Position numbers and translations under genes: made by a program. The notes under the pieces were generated by a model. It ran no database searches, was not told the DNA's origin, and was given only the letters and a program-made list of their open reading frames with translations. From Deinococcus psychrotolerans (GTDB lineage: Bacteria; Deinococcota; Deinococci; Deinococcales; Deinococcaceae), in contig NZ_CP034185.1 in the NCBI RefSeq assembly GCF_003860465.1, positions 1 through 64,000 on the forward strand: a DNA stretch of 64,000 bases, read 5' to 3'. How positions within the stretch are numbered: the stretch's first letter is position 1; each line of letters begins with the position of its first letter. Below, one piece after another: positions 27,972-37,177 of this stretch.

Positions 27972-29282
27972 TCAGAACACATAGCGCACCCCCAGCCCGC
28001 CCTGAATGGACGGCTGAGCCGTGCCGAGGCGGGAGCGGGCGCTGACATTCAGTGTCCAGTGGTCGCTCAGGGCGTAGAGCGCTTGCAAGCCGATTTGCGC
28101 GGTCAGGGGGCGGCTGGTACTGGGGCTGTCGGCGGCCAGATTCAAGGCAAAGGTCAGCGCCGAGCCGAGGGTTTGGGCGTTGGCGTCCACGTGATACGAC
28201 CAAGGGTCTTTTTGAGCCGGGGCGTAGCGGGCGTTGCCGCGCACCGAAGCGGTGAAGGCCGTGCCTGCATAGCCCACGTTCAGGCGCGGCGAGACGCTGT
28301 AGGTCGGCACGTTGTTCACGTCCGGCGTGGAGTCGGCGGCCAGCCCCGCGCCCAGCGTCCAAACGCCGCTGCGGTAATCCAAGCTGAGGCTGCCGTCTTG
28401 CGACAAGGGTGAAGCGAAACTCAGGCCGTACTCGCCCGACACACTCAGCGCCTCGCTGAAGGTGTAATCGGCATTCAGCCGAGCGCCAAACAGACTGTCG
28501 GCCCGCGTCCGCGTCAGCGCCGCGCTGAGGCTCAGCGGCGTGAAGCGGGCACTGCTCAGCGTCAAGCTCTCGCTGTCTTGTTGCTGGCTGTTGTAACTCA
28601 AGGCGGCGGCCAGGCGCTCGGTGCTGGTGATCGGCACGCCCGCGTCCAAGTTGGCCGACCACTTGAGGGCGTTGGGCGCACTGCCGGTGTCCGAACTGCT
28701 TAACTTGGCGCGGGCACGTATGTCCACACTGGCGACTTTGCCGGTCAGGCCCAGATTCAGGCTGCGGTTGGTGCCGGGATCGTCGGGGGTCAAGTTGAGC
28801 TTGGTGTTGTCCCAGCTTCCGCCAGCACTCCAGCGCCAAGCTTTGGAAAATTGACCCCGCGTATCCAGCGAGACGCTGTTGAGCACGTAGCCCTGATCGG
28901 GCCGCCCGTCTTCAGCCCGCACGTAAGTCAGGGTGGCGTCTGAAAAAAGGCCCGGATTGGGCGAGGAGTAGCCCGCCAGGGCCGTGTAGGTGGCGGTTTG
29001 GCGCTCGGCTTCTCTGCTGACGCTGGCATAGCCGAAATAGCCGCCGCTGCTGAGCGACAGATTAGCGTTCTGGCGCTGCAAGCTGAGTTCGCTGGCCCGC
29101 AGACTGACGCTGAAGGCCGCGGCGCGGTAACTGTACTGGCCGTCCAGCGTGCCTCCCTCCAAACCGCTGGACGGATAAAAATAGCGAAACTGCACATAAT
29201 CGCCGCTGGTATTGGCAGCGCTGGCAAAGCTGCACAGCAGCAGACTGAGCGCTCCGGCCCTCCCAGACTTGGCCCTTTTCAC
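27972..29282 (-). CDS. Predicted outer-membrane beta-barrel protein
   Basis: About 436 aa from GTG 29282, the first gene of the leftward surface operon. The signal peptide (MKRAKSGRAGALSLLLCSFASAA) is followed by alternating amphipathic strands throughout, rich in Tyr, Ser, Leu and Asn, ending GGLGVRYVF. The terminal Phe is typical of outer-membrane barrels. The open frame extends to ATG 29423, but the extra 47 residues have no coding character and would precede the signal peptide; the ribosome site at 29282 is weak, so the start is uncertain. It could anchor or translocate the PKD giant encoded 37 bp downstream. Confidence 0.75.
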   Translation of the reverse strand: MKRAKSGRAGALSLLLCSFASAANTSGDYVQFRYFYPSSGLEGGTLDGQYSYRAAAFSVSLRASELSLQRQNANLSLSSGGYFGYASVSREAERQTATYTALAGYSSPNPGLFSDATLTYVRAEDGRPDQGYVLNSVSLDTRGQFSKAWRWSAGGSWDNTKLNLTPDDPGTNRSLNLGLTGKVASVDIRARAKLSSSDTGSAPNALKWSANLDAGVPITSTERLAAALSYNSQQQDSESLTLSSARFTPLSLSAALTRTRADSLFGARLNADYTFSEALSVSGEYGLSFASPLSQDGSLSLDYRSGVWTLGAGLAADSTPDVNNVPTYSVSPRLNVGYAGTAFTASVRGNARYAPAQKDPWSYHVDANAQTLGSALTFALNLAADSPSTSRPLTAQIGLQALYALSDHWTLNVSARSRLGTAQPSIQGGLGVRYVF

Positions 29283-29422
29283 CGTAAAGCTCGGCTGAGC
29301 GAATCGAATTGGGGCAGCTTGGGTTGAGGCGGCTTGTACACCGATGTTCGCCGGTTGTCCCAACACGCCGAGGGCAGAACACCGGAAGCCACGAAGCGGC
29401 CAATTGACATGACATACCTCCA

Positions 29423-29461
29423 TCTATGAAGGTAGGCTGAGGAGCGTCAAAAACCTGTCAA
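29423..29461 (-). promoter_or_regulatory. Candidate promoter of the leftward surface operon
   Basis: On the minus strand TTGACA (29461-29456) and TTGACG (29450-29445) occur as two possible -35 boxes. The second is ~16 bases before a -10-like CATAGAT around 29429-29423. Transcription would start near 29415, about 130 bases before the likely GTG start. Confidence 0.4.
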
Positions 29462-29628
29462 AGATTTCTATCTCGTGCGGCTCCTACACTTCGCCAGTCA
29501 AGCTGACGGCTGCTGAGGCAGGTGCTGAGGATTACCGTACCGAGCGCCGGCTTGCAGGTATTCGGAGCACAGCTCTATGCTGATGAGCAGACCAGTGCCG
29601 ACGAGAGTTTTTGCTGGATGGAGGAATG

Positions 29629-30126
29629 ATGAAACAGTTGACCTGGCATTTCCCGTCCAGACTGTCCCGCGTACTGCTGGGCCCGGTTGCTTTCTTGGGC
29701 CTGCTGAGCACGACTTCGGCCCAAACTGAAACCGTCGATCCGCTGCTTCCCGTTCACGGCGTGGTGTTTCGCTCGGGTGGTCTGATGTCGGACAGAACTT
29801 TGCTGGTCTACGATCTACGTGGGGGCACGCTCAGGTCGGAGGTAACTAAAGCGGGAGCGTCTGTGAAGGCAGACAACATACTGAGCAGCCCCATCATCCT
29901 GACCAGCCAACAGCAGGAAAAAGTGGCTCAACTCCTGACCAGCATCGCCAATACCCAGGACAAACGCGTGTTCGGAAACTCGACCGTGACGGCCGATTAT
30001 ATCGTCTGGATGCAGATGAGGCTGAGCAAAACAGTCATCAGCATCAATCCGTATGGGCCTCCGCAGAGCACGCTCAAGGAGCTGAATACCTACCTGTGGG
30101 ACATCGTGAGCGAAGCTGGGAAATGA
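29629..30126 (+). CDS. Secreted protein of unknown function
   Basis: A ~165-aa exported protein. ATG 29629 (or 29626) follows GGAGGA. A twin-Arg-free signal peptide (RVLLGPVAFLGLLSTTSA) ends before QTETVDP. The mature part has no Cys and no recognisable motif; it contains DRTLLVYDLRGG and a Lys/Thr/Ser-rich body. It is divergent from the barrel-PKD-Fn3 operon and shares its ~350-bp upstream region, so joint control is possible. Downstream there is no clear operon partner. Confidence 0.7.
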   Translation: MKQLTWHFPSRLSRVLLGPVAFLGLLSTTSAQTETVDPLLPVHGVVFRSGGLMSDRTLLVYDLRGGTLRSEVTKAGASVKADNILSSPIILTSQQQEKVAQLLTSIANTQDKRVFGNSTVTADYIVWMQMRLSKTVISINPYGPPQSTLKELNTYLWDIVSEAGK

Positions 30127-30600
30127 AGCAACTGAGGTTCAGCGCCAGCAAACCGCCGGTCATTTGCGCCTGCTGAAGCTGAGAAACATGGATGCCCCTC
30201 CTCAGCGTAAGAGCGCACACAGATCCTGATTTGGTCTTTTTAAGGATGAGAGGTCTGTGAGGGTAAGAGGCCTGAAAGAGCCGTTTCCTCACTATGAGAT
30301 GAATGTCTGAGACGCCGCTACTCCCGCTCAACTGTAGGCCAATAAGCCAACAGCGCTTTGAGGACGGTCGGCGGGGCAGACAGATTTTCCCGAGGGCCAA
30401 TCTTTTTCATGCATGTACTGGTGAACAGATGGTGCAATTTAGAGACGCCTCCATCATTTATGGGATGTCTTTGCGCTGTGTATATGCGCCGACCAAGTGG
30501 CCCAGCCTCTGCCTGCCCAGGATGCTTTGATGACTCAGGGCCGATTCCTCTCCATGGCACAGGAAGGGCTGTGAATGCTTCACCACAAGCTCCTCATTCG
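30127..30600. other. Intergenic region, no supported gene
   Basis: Short open frames occur on both strands but none has coding character, a ribosome site or a recognisable product. It probably contains worn remains of older sequence next to the decayed membrane protein gene. Confidence 0.45.
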
Positions 30601-31086
30601 GTGACGCGGGTGGCCCGTTCCGGAAATACTGCCCATGCACAGCAGTTGCGCCTCAAACGAACATTTCTGGGTATGGTCACACACCTGGGAACCACCCTTA
30701 TCGTTGTCGCCTGTTTCATTACAGGCATGCTTACCGCCGTGCACTTGGTGTATTACCTGGTGGGAATCACTGTCGTTTGCACAACGTTTCTGCTCCTGAT
30801 TTTCACCAACGTCAATCTGCGTTTCAGGAACCCGAGTATGACTGCTGCTCAGATCATCCTCACCATGTGGCCGGCTGGTTACGTCATGTTTTACGTTTCC
30901 GAGCCTCAGGCACGGGCACCGTTTTTGCTGTTGGGTGCCGTCGGAGTTCTGTTTGGGGTATTTGCCCTGAATTTCCGCTCCATGCTGTTCGTCTGTGGGG
31001 GCGTACTCGCCTAGTACATCGCAGTGATCTTGGCTTTGGTGCTCTGGGCTCCTGAACGCGTTGATCTGCATATTGAGGCCATTTAG
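30601..31086 (+). pseudogene. Truncated multi-helix membrane sensor domain (diguanylate-cyclase type N-terminus)
   Basis: The frame through 30601-31014 encodes five hydrophobic segments (for example LIVVACFITGMLTAVHLVYY and FLLLGAVGVLFGVFALNF) linked by NLRFRNPSMTAAQ. This pattern is seen in the N-terminal membrane domains of Deinococcus GGDEF proteins. It stops at TAG 31012-31014, but the same frame continues as YIAVILALVLWAPERVDLHI to TAG 31084-31086, the expected next helix. No GGDEF domain follows. It is therefore a nonsense-mutated, 3'-truncated remnant. The true start is uncertain; GTG 30601 is used. The GGDEF link is by resemblance only. Confidence 0.55.
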
Positions 31087-31405
31087 TGAGGTCACCTCGC
31101 AGTTTGGGTGATGAAAGCGAGAAAGGCGTTCAGAGAGGCACCACCAGCGCAAACCCCCTCCTTCTTGGACAAAACGGACGCCCGCCCGCTTGCTGTGCTG
31201 GGCAAAGCGCTCAAGCGTTCGCTGGGCAGCTCTCCGTACTACCTGCCTGAGCCGGATCAGAAGCCTCTCCTCCCAAAGCGCAAAGCACCCAGCCATACCG
31301 CTTCAACCCACTGATCTGGAACGAAGAGGGCAACTCTCACACCGGGGACACAGCGCTTTTCCCCCAATACCTGCTGAGCAGCAACCAAACTCAACCCTTG
31401 CTCTC
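31087..31405. other. Intergenic region, no supported gene
   Basis: No ORF with coding character is seen in these ~320 bp. The sequence has mixed composition and precedes the MarR gene, whose promoter must lie in its right part. Confidence 0.4.
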
Positions 31406-31930
31406 ATGCTTTTGTTGCAGAATGCAACTGTGCTGCCCGACTCCTCTGCTCCCGACCTCGCTGCCCAGCCGCTGCGCTTCCTGAATGCTTACTGGACGCT
31501 GTGGCAAGCGCTGGCGCAGCCGATAGACGGCACTTTGACGCGGCTGCACGGCCTCGATTTGCGGGCCTTTATTGCTCTGAGCTATGTACAGGGCGGCATG
31601 ACCTCGCCCGGCGAATTGTCCACCACCATGAGCATTCCCAAATACGAGGTCAGCCGCACCTTAGACCGCCTCACCAAGCTGGGGGCCATCACCCGCCGCA
31701 GCGATCCGGCCAATGCCCGCCGCCGCACCCTCGGCGTCACTCCGTCTGGGCAAGCGCTGTGGGCCTCGGCGCTCGCCACCGTGCAAGCGGTTACGCAGCC
31801 GCCACTTGAGGCGTTGGGGCCGCTGGAAGCCCTGACCTTCGGCTTGGAGCAGTTGGCCGCCCACGCCCAGCGCTGCACCGTCGAGCACCTTACTCCTCAC
31901 CCTTCCCCCACTTCACCGGAGCAACCATGA
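31406..31930 (+). CDS. MarR-family transcriptional regulator
   Basis: About 174 aa from ATG 31406 (or ~166 from GTG 31430). It has a MarR-type winged helix: [13 protein letters not shown], the recognition helix [21 protein letters not shown] and the wing [16 protein letters not shown]. Its stop overlaps the ATG of the P450 gene (ATGA), so the two are translationally coupled and probably form one operon. A perfect palindrome lies over the start region. If it is the operator, GTG 31430 just after it is the more likely start. It presumably represses its own operon and is released by a small ligand, perhaps the P450 substrate; this is inference from family behaviour. Confidence 0.82.
   Translation: MLLLQNATVLPDSSAPDLAAQPLRFLNAYWTLWQALAQPIDGTLTRLHGLDLRAFIALSYVQGGMTSPGELSTTMSIPKYEVSRTLDRLTKLGAITRRSDPANARRRTLGVTPSGQALWASALATVQAVTQPPLEALGPLEALTFGLEQLAAHAQRCTVEHLTPHPSPTSPEQP
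31414..31428. promoter_or_regulatory. Candidate MarR operator
   Basis: A perfect inverted repeat GTTGCA-GAA-TGCAAC at the start of the MarR gene. Position and symmetry fit autoregulation by the encoded protein. Confidence 0.5.
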
Positions 31931-33186
31931 CCCAGCATCCCAATGAGGGCACCTGCCCTTTTCCCCATTCGTCTACTCCATCTGCCGCCCCCACTCCGCC
32001 GCTGACCCGCCGCCACGATCAGCTTTCCAAAACCGGAGCCAGCATTGAGCTGGACGAGCGCGGCGTGTACCGGGTTCACAGCTTTCAGGCCGCCCGCGAG
32101 ATTTTGCGCGACGAGGGCGTGCGGCAAGCCGGCTTCATGTCCGAGATGGCCAGCAAGATGGGCGCAATGAAAAACGCGCCGGTGCTGTTTGCTGAGGGCG
32201 ACACCCACCACGCCATGCGCCGCGACACCGCCCGCTATTTCACGCCGACTTCGGTGGCCACTTACCAGCCGATGATCGCCAAGCTGGCCGACGAGTTGGT
32301 CGCTGAGCTGAGCGCCAAGGGTGAAGTCAATCTGGATGATCTGAGCCTCAAGCTGGCCGTCGAGGTGGCCGCGCAGGTGGTGGGCCTGACCAGCAGCCGA
32401 CTGCCCGGCATGGAAAAGCGCATCACTTCGTTTGTGGACGGCGGCGGCGACAGCGAACCCGGTTCGGCGCAGATTCGCAACCGCAGTCAGGCACTGAGCC
32501 AGCAGCTCAACTTGGGGCTGTTTTACTTTCTGGACGTCAAACCGGCCATCGAAGCCCGCAAAAAAGAGCGCCGCGACGATCTGATCAGCCACCTGCTCGA
32601 CAAAAACTACAGCGACCTCGAAATCATGACCGAGTGCTTGACCTACGGCACGGCGGGCATGGTCACGACGCGGGAGTTTATCAGCGCCGCCGCTTGGCAC
32701 CTGCTGCAAAACGCCGATTTGAGAAGCGAATACCTGCACGGCACCGAAAAGGAGCGTCACGCCATTTTGCACGAGATTTTGCGGCTTGAGCCGGTGGTGT
32801 CCACCCTCTACCGCCGCGCAGAGCAGGACTTGGAGATTGACGGCGTCAGCGTGCCCAAAGGCAGTTTGCTGGCGCTCAACGTGCAGGAAGCCAACACCGA
32901 CGAAGCCACGGTGGGCGAGCGCCCGCTGGAAGTCTGCCCGGCCCGCAGCTTGCCACGCGGCGTTCAGGCCCCGGTGCTGGCGTTTGGCGACGGCCACCAC
33001 CGCTGTCCCGGCGCGTTTTTGGCGATCCGGGAAAGCGACGTGTTTTTGCGCCGCCTGCTGATCTGGAACGACCTGCGGATCGTCACGCCACCGAGCGTGA
33101 GTTACAACGAAGTGGTCAAGGGCTATGAGCTGCGCGGTTTTCGGGTGGCGCTGGGGAAAGGAGCAGGCCAAGCAGCATCTGCTTAA
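31927..33186 (+). CDS. Cytochrome P450
   Basis: A 419-aa soluble bacterial P450. The heme-thiolate loop reads [10 protein letters not shown] with Cys360. The I-helix oxygen-activation motif is [11 protein letters not shown], and the ExxR pair is E-I-L-R in EILRLEPVV. The N-terminus lacks a membrane anchor. The start ATG overlaps the MarR stop by 4 bp. It would hydroxylate or otherwise oxidise a small hydrophobic compound using a ferredoxin or flavodoxin partner, and no redox partner gene is adjacent. The length fits the usual ~400 aa. The substrate is unknown; the MarR partner suggests inducible metabolism of a xenobiotic or a self-made compound. Confidence 0.93.
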   Translation: MTQHPNEGTCPFPHSSTPSAAPTPPLTRRHDQLSKTGASIELDERGVYRVHSFQAAREILRDEGVRQAGFMSEMASKMGAMKNAPVLFAEGDTHHAMRRDTARYFTPTSVATYQPMIAKLADELVAELSAKGEVNLDDLSLKLAVEVAAQVVGLTSSRLPGMEKRITSFVDGGGDSEPGSAQIRNRSQALSQQLNLGLFYFLDVKPAIEARKKERRDDLISHLLDKNYSDLEIMTECLTYGTAGMVTTREFISAAAWHLLQNADLRSEYLHGTEKERHAILHEILRLEPVVSTLYRRAEQDLEIDGVSVPKGSLLALNVQEANTDEATVGERPLEVCPARSLPRGVQAPVLAFGDGHHRCPGAFLAIRESDVFLRRLLIWNDLRIVTPPSVSYNEVVKGYELRGFRVALGKGAGQAASA

Positions 33187-33254
33187 GGGTGGTAAACTTT
33201 ACCAATCAAATACCACTTTGTTCTGTCGAATCTAACTTCAAAGCAGGCCGCCGC

Positions 33255-34166
33255 GTGAGTGGCCCCCCGACACTGCTCAGCCTTGACCTGGGGGCCAGCA
33301 GCAGCAAATGGGCGCTCTACGCAGGCGAAGAGTACTTGGCCGAGGGCAAAGCCGTCCCCCTTTCCGGTCACCTCTACACGCCGGAAGCGCGGCAGCAGAT
33401 GGCCGAGGGACTGGCGAGTATTCGCGCCGAGGTTCAAGGTCGGCCCGCTGCTCTCGTCGCTGGAGTGACGGGTTTGCAGGCTGAGTACGCCCCAATGATT
33501 GCTGAGCTGCTCAGCCGAACGTTTGGCCTGCCGCCTGCCGCCGTTTACGTCACCGATGATCTTCACCTGGCTTACTCGGCGCACTTTGCTGCCGGCTCCG
33601 GCACGCTGGTTTATGCTGGAACCGGCAGCATGGCGTACCACCGCACAGCGCGGGAAGACGTCATTCGGGCGGGTGGGCACGGCTTTTTGATTGATGACGC
33701 GGGGGGAGCGTTTTGGCAAGGGCGGCAAGGACTTAAGGTGGCGCTACGCCAAGCCGATGAAGGGCAGCCAGAAGGTCGGTTGGCGGCGGCCCTGTACGGG
33801 GTCATCGGCAGCTGGCACTGGCCCGACATCCGCGCTTATGTCTACGCGGGAGGCCGCGCCGCCGTCGCCCGCCTCGCGCCCGCCGTGTACGCGGCAGCCT
33901 TGGACAATGATCCCGAGGCCCAAACCATTGAGAACCGAGCTGGAGAGGAATTGGCACGGCTGGGCAGGGTCGTCACTAGGCAGGTCGGCAACGATCAGGT
34001 CGCGGCGGCGGGTGGGGCCTTCAATCCGCTGGTCAAACGGGCTTTTGTCAAGCAACTCGGCGCTCAACTTCAGCTCGTGCCCAGCGTCTCTCCTCTGTTG
34101 GGCGGCCCGGCGCTGGCCCGCTCGCTGGGGTTTTTTGCTCCCTCTTCGCAAGGAGTTCAGCCATGA
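33255..34166 (+). CDS. BadF/BadG-type amino-sugar kinase (MurK/N-acetylglucosamine kinase-like)
   Basis: A ~303-aa sugar kinase of the ASKHA fold, BadF/BadG/BcrA/NagK branch. Phosphate-binding motifs are LDLGASSSKWAL (start) and VYAGTGSMAYHR (middle), then DDAGGAFWQGRQG and a C-terminal GGPALARSLGF. GTG 33255 is chosen because it begins directly before the first motif; a GTG at 33189 would add 22 residues. Its stop overlaps the ATG of murQ (ATGA), so the products probably act together. Kinases of this family next to murQ can phosphorylate N-acetylmuramic acid and/or N-acetylglucosamine, feeding the etherase during cell-wall recycling. Sugar specificity is inferred from this neighbour. Confidence 0.8.
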   Translation: MSGPPTLLSLDLGASSSKWALYAGEEYLAEGKAVPLSGHLYTPEARQQMAEGLASIRAEVQGRPAALVAGVTGLQAEYAPMIAELLSRTFGLPPAAVYVTDDLHLAYSAHFAAGSGTLVYAGTGSMAYHRTAREDVIRAGGHGFLIDDAGGAFWQGRQGLKVALRQADEGQPEGRLAAALYGVIGSWHWPDIRAYVYAGGRAAVARLAPAVYAAALDNDPEAQTIENRAGEELARLGRVVTRQVGNDQVAAAGGAFNPLVKRAFVKQLGAQLQLVPSVSPLLGGPALARSLGFFAPSSQGVQP

Positions 34167-35113
34167 CGCCGCTTCCCGATACCGGTCTGTTCAGCTCCGA
34201 GCAACAGCGCACCGAGCAACTCAGCACCGAACAGCCTAGCCAGCAACACGCCCAGCTCGACGAGTACAGCACCGAGCAACTTGTCGCGGCGTTTAGCGTT
34301 GACCAGGCGCGGGCCGCACAGGCGGTGCAAAAAGCCGCTGAGCAGCTCACGCGAGCGGTTGACCTCGCGTATGCCAGATTGCAGGCGGGCAGCGGGCGCT
34401 TGGTTTACGTGGGCGCGGGCACTTCGGGACGGCTGGGCGTGCTGGACGGCGTGGAACTGCTGCCGACCTTCTCTTGGCCGCCGGAGCGGTTGGTGACGCT
34501 GATCGCGGGCGGCGAGAGGGCCATGTTCAGGGCCGCAGAGGGCGCGGAAGACGACGAGGCGCTGGCCGAAGCGGATATGCAGGCGGCGCAGCTCAGCCCC
34601 AATGATGTGCTGATCGCGCTGGCAGCCAGCGGTACCACTCCGTATGTCCTGACCTGCGTGCGGGCGGCCCGCAGTGCCGGAGCGCTCAGCATCGGCGTGA
34701 CCAACAACCCCGGCAGCCCACTGGCCCGTGCAGTAGACGCCCCGATTGAATTGGACACCGGCCCGGAAGTCATCAGCGGCAGCACCCGCCTCAAAGCCGG
34801 AACCGCCCAGAAAATCGCCCTCAATACCTTTTCCAGCAGCTTGATGGTGCGGCTGGGCAAGGTCTACGGCAATTTGATGGTCGATCTGATGTCCACCAAC
34901 GCCAAGCTGCGCCGCCGCGCCGTGCGCCTCACCCAGCACGCCACCGGCGTGAGCGAGTCTGAAGCTTTGAGCGCCCTGAATGCTTCGGCCATGCACGTCA
35001 AAACGGCCATCGTGATGCTCAAAACGGGGCTGGACGCTCAGGCAGCGCGGGAGCGGTTGCAGGCAGTGGCAGGCCACACCAAGCGGGCACTGACCAACAC
35101 TCAGCAGCGCTGA
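34163..35113 (+). CDS. murQ: N-acetylmuramic acid 6-phosphate etherase
   Basis: A 316-aa SIS-domain etherase that cleaves the D-lactyl ether of MurNAc-6-phosphate to GlcNAc-6-phosphate and lactate in the cytoplasm, a step of peptidoglycan recycling. Family motifs are VGAGTSGRLGVLDGVEL, EGAEDDEALAE (with a conserved acidic residue), ALAASGTTPYV, GVTNNPGSPLA and GSTRLKAGTAQK. The N-terminal ~35 residues are Gln/Glu/Ser-rich and variable. The start overlaps the upstream kinase stop by 4 bp. Its stop lies 9 bp from the convergent AAA+ ATPase gene. The lactate released could be used by the lactate-type oxidases at 5682-8188, but that link is speculative. Confidence 0.92.
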   Translation: MTPLPDTGLFSSEQQRTEQLSTEQPSQQHAQLDEYSTEQLVAAFSVDQARAAQAVQKAAEQLTRAVDLAYARLQAGSGRLVYVGAGTSGRLGVLDGVELLPTFSWPPERLVTLIAGGERAMFRAAEGAEDDEALAEADMQAAQLSPNDVLIALAASGTTPYVLTCVRAARSAGALSIGVTNNPGSPLARAVDAPIELDTGPEVISGSTRLKAGTAQKIALNTFSSSLMVRLGKVYGNLMVDLMSTNAKLRRRAVRLTQHATGVSESEALSALNASAMHVKTAIVMLKTGLDAQAARERLQAVAGHTKRALTNTQQR

Positions 35114-35122
35114 ACGAGCCGG

Positions 35123-37177
35123 TTACTGACTGAACACCAACCGCCCTTGACGGCGCAACTCACGGCTGATGGCTTCTTCGATGAGCGTGGTGGTCACGGC
35201 TTCACCACGGGCACGGGCCAGAAAGCTGGCGTTCAGGGCAATGGACTTGACATTGGCTCCGGTCAGCTTGGGACGGGCCAGGGCTTTGTAGTCGAGGGCC
35301 GACACTTCCACTCCCGCTGGAAAGGCCCGCTGCCAGAGTTGCAGGCGCAACGCTTCATCCGGCTCACGGAAGCGCACCGTGAAACGGATCCGGCGCATAA
35401 ACGCCGAGTCGATGTTGCCTTCGTAATTGGTGGTGAGAATTGCTAAGCCCCGGTAAGATTCCATGCGCTGGAGCAAGTAATTGGTGGTCAGATTGGCGTA
35501 GCGGTCATTGCTGCTCTGGGCTTCGCCGCGCTTACCAAAGACGCTGTCGGCTTCGTCAAACAGCAAAATAGCCCCGCCCTCGTCAGCGGCGTCAAAGACT
35601 TTCTTGAGGTTCTTTTCGGTTTCGCCAATCCATTTGCTGCTCACGCTCGACAGGTCGATCCGGTACAAATCGAGGTTGAGGGCAGTGGCCAGCACTTCCG
35701 CCGCGTAGGTCTTGCCGCCGCCGCTGGTGCCGCTAAACAGCGCCGTGATACCGAGGCCGCGCTCGGCGCTGGTGTAACCCCAAGCGCGGTAGACCTCGTG
35801 GCGATGCTGCACCTGCGTCACGATATCGCGCAGGGTCAGGAGGTCTTCGGGCGGCAAAATGAGGCTTTCCCAATCGGCTCCAGTGGGAACTTGCTCAGCG
35901 ATGCCCTGAAAAGCCTTGCGGCCTTGACGCTTGCAGGCCTCCCACACTTCAGCGAGCAGCTCCAAGTCGTCTGAGTCGGCCACGCCACGCTGCTGCAGGT
36001 GGCGCTGAGCGTCGCGGGCCACGGTGGCGATGGTTTGGCTGCTCAGCGAAAACTGGGTGGTGAGATGGCGGAATTCGGCAGCCACCTCCGATTGCCGCTG
36101 GGTCAGGGCACCGAGGCCCAGCGCGTCGCTCCAAAATTCGACTTGCTCTTCAGGGGTGGGCCGCTCAGCGGCGACGGCATAGAGGTCACGGGGCGACTCA
36201 AACACCAAAGGATCGCGCGAGAGCAGGATCAGCGGCGTTTGAAGCGAGCCGCACAGCGCCTGCGCGAAAGCCAGCGGCGACCATCCCTGCGCCGTGAGCG
36301 GCGAGGAGGCCGCTTCATTGAGATCACCCTGCTCTTCTAAGCGTATAACCAACGTCGCGCCGAGATACGTAAAATCGCGTTGCAGCAGTCCCAGCAGCGC
36401 CTCGACGCTCCACTTGCCCTGCTGCACACGGCGCTCGACTTGGCCAAAATCCAGCAGCCAGCCGCCCGCCCCCGAATCTGAAACCGCCGAATCTGGCATC
36501 CCCGAAATTGGGGCGCTGTACATCTGCGCGACTTCCAGCGCGGCAGCCGGTGAAGCGCTGTAGATATTGATGACCGGAACAAGGTCATCGGGGCCGCTGA
36601 GCTGCATCACCTCGCTCAACTCCGCGAGCGCGGCCTGCTGCGAGTGCCCCAGCCAAGCCCAGCTCCCCAGCGGCGTCAGCAGCGGGCTCAACTCACTGGA
36701 CAGCGCCTTGCCGCCCTGCATGAACGCCAAAGCGCCCGGCGCGATTCTGATTTCAGACAGCAAGTCACTGCCGCTGCCGTTGCCGAAATGGGTCGGGTGC
36801 AATTCCAGCAAGTTCATTTGGCGTAAGGGGGAACTCGCCGCAAATACGGCCGGATCGAGGGGGCCGAACCACTGCTGAATCACGTATGGGCACAAAAAAG
36901 CGCTGAGCGTTTTGTCACTGCCGGAAAGTTCGAGTTCCGCCGCGCAGGTTTGCAGCATCAGTCCGGTATTGAGCTGCGTGGTGGCGGCCAAAAAGAGAAT
37001 CAGGCGCTCTTCGGCACTCAAGCTGAACACTTCAAAAACAGCTTGACACGGCGTACCGCGCAAATCCGGCAACTTGAGCGGCAGCGGCCTGAGTTCTCCA
37101 GCCACCAATTGACCGCTGAGTTCGAGGGCAAATTCGTGGCTGAGTTCGTTGATGGAGCGCGGCAAACGCGTGGGCAT
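35123..37177 (-). CDS. AAA+ ATPase of contractile-injection-system type
   Basis: About 684 aa from ATG 37177 (a GTG at 37228 is also open and neither has a strong ribosome site). Residues ~1-430 form a helical N-terminal region without known motifs. The AAA+ domain follows: Walker A GTSGGGKT, Walker B ILLFDEADSVFGKR, then sensor-1 LTTNYEGNIDSAF and the Arg finger region MRRIRFTVRF. ATPases of this kind (Afp15/Pvc15-like) are encoded in eCIS clusters and are thought to act in particle assembly or cargo loading. The rest of the eCIS genes are ~20 kb away at 57139-64000. It is divergent from the lipase effector gene. A stand-alone AAA+ remodeller is the alternative. Confidence 0.75.
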   Translation of the reverse strand: MPTRLPRSINELSHEFALELSGQLVAGELRPLPLKLPDLRGTPCQAVFEVFSLSAEERLILFLAATTQLNTGLMLQTCAAELELSGSDKTLSAFLCPYVIQQWFGPLDPAVFAASSPLRQMNLLELHPTHFGNGSGSDLLSEIRIAPGALAFMQGGKALSSELSPLLTPLGSWAWLGHSQQAALAELSEVMQLSGPDDLVPVINIYSASPAAALEVAQMYSAPISGMPDSAVSDSGAGGWLLDFGQVERRVQQGKWSVEALLGLLQRDFTYLGATLVIRLEEQGDLNEAASSPLTAQGWSPLAFAQALCGSLQTPLILLSRDPLVFESPRDLYAVAAERPTPEEQVEFWSDALGLGALTQRQSEVAAEFRHLTTQFSLSSQTIATVARDAQRHLQQRGVADSDDLELLAEVWEACKRQGRKAFQGIAEQVPTGADWESLILPPEDLLTLRDIVTQVQHRHEVYRAWGYTSAERGLGITALFSGTSGGGKTYAAEVLATALNLDLYRIDLSSVSSKWIGETEKNLKKVFDAADEGGAILLFDEADSVFGKRGEAQSSNDRYANLTTNYLLQRMESYRGLAILTTNYEGNIDSAFMRRIRFTVRFREPDEALRLQLWQRAFPAGVEVSALDYKALARPKLTGANVKSIALNASFLARARGEAVTTTLIEEAISRELRRQGRLVFSQ

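Noticed and set aside
29062..29415. 117-codon frame starting just after GGAGGT upstream of the barrel gene
   Set aside because: It has a good ribosome site but runs out of frame into the barrel coding region and its product has no coding pattern. It may be a fortuitous leader ORF at most.
31897..33171. 424-codon frame on the - strand
   Set aside because: Exact shadow of the cytochrome P450 gene; no start site or recognisable product.
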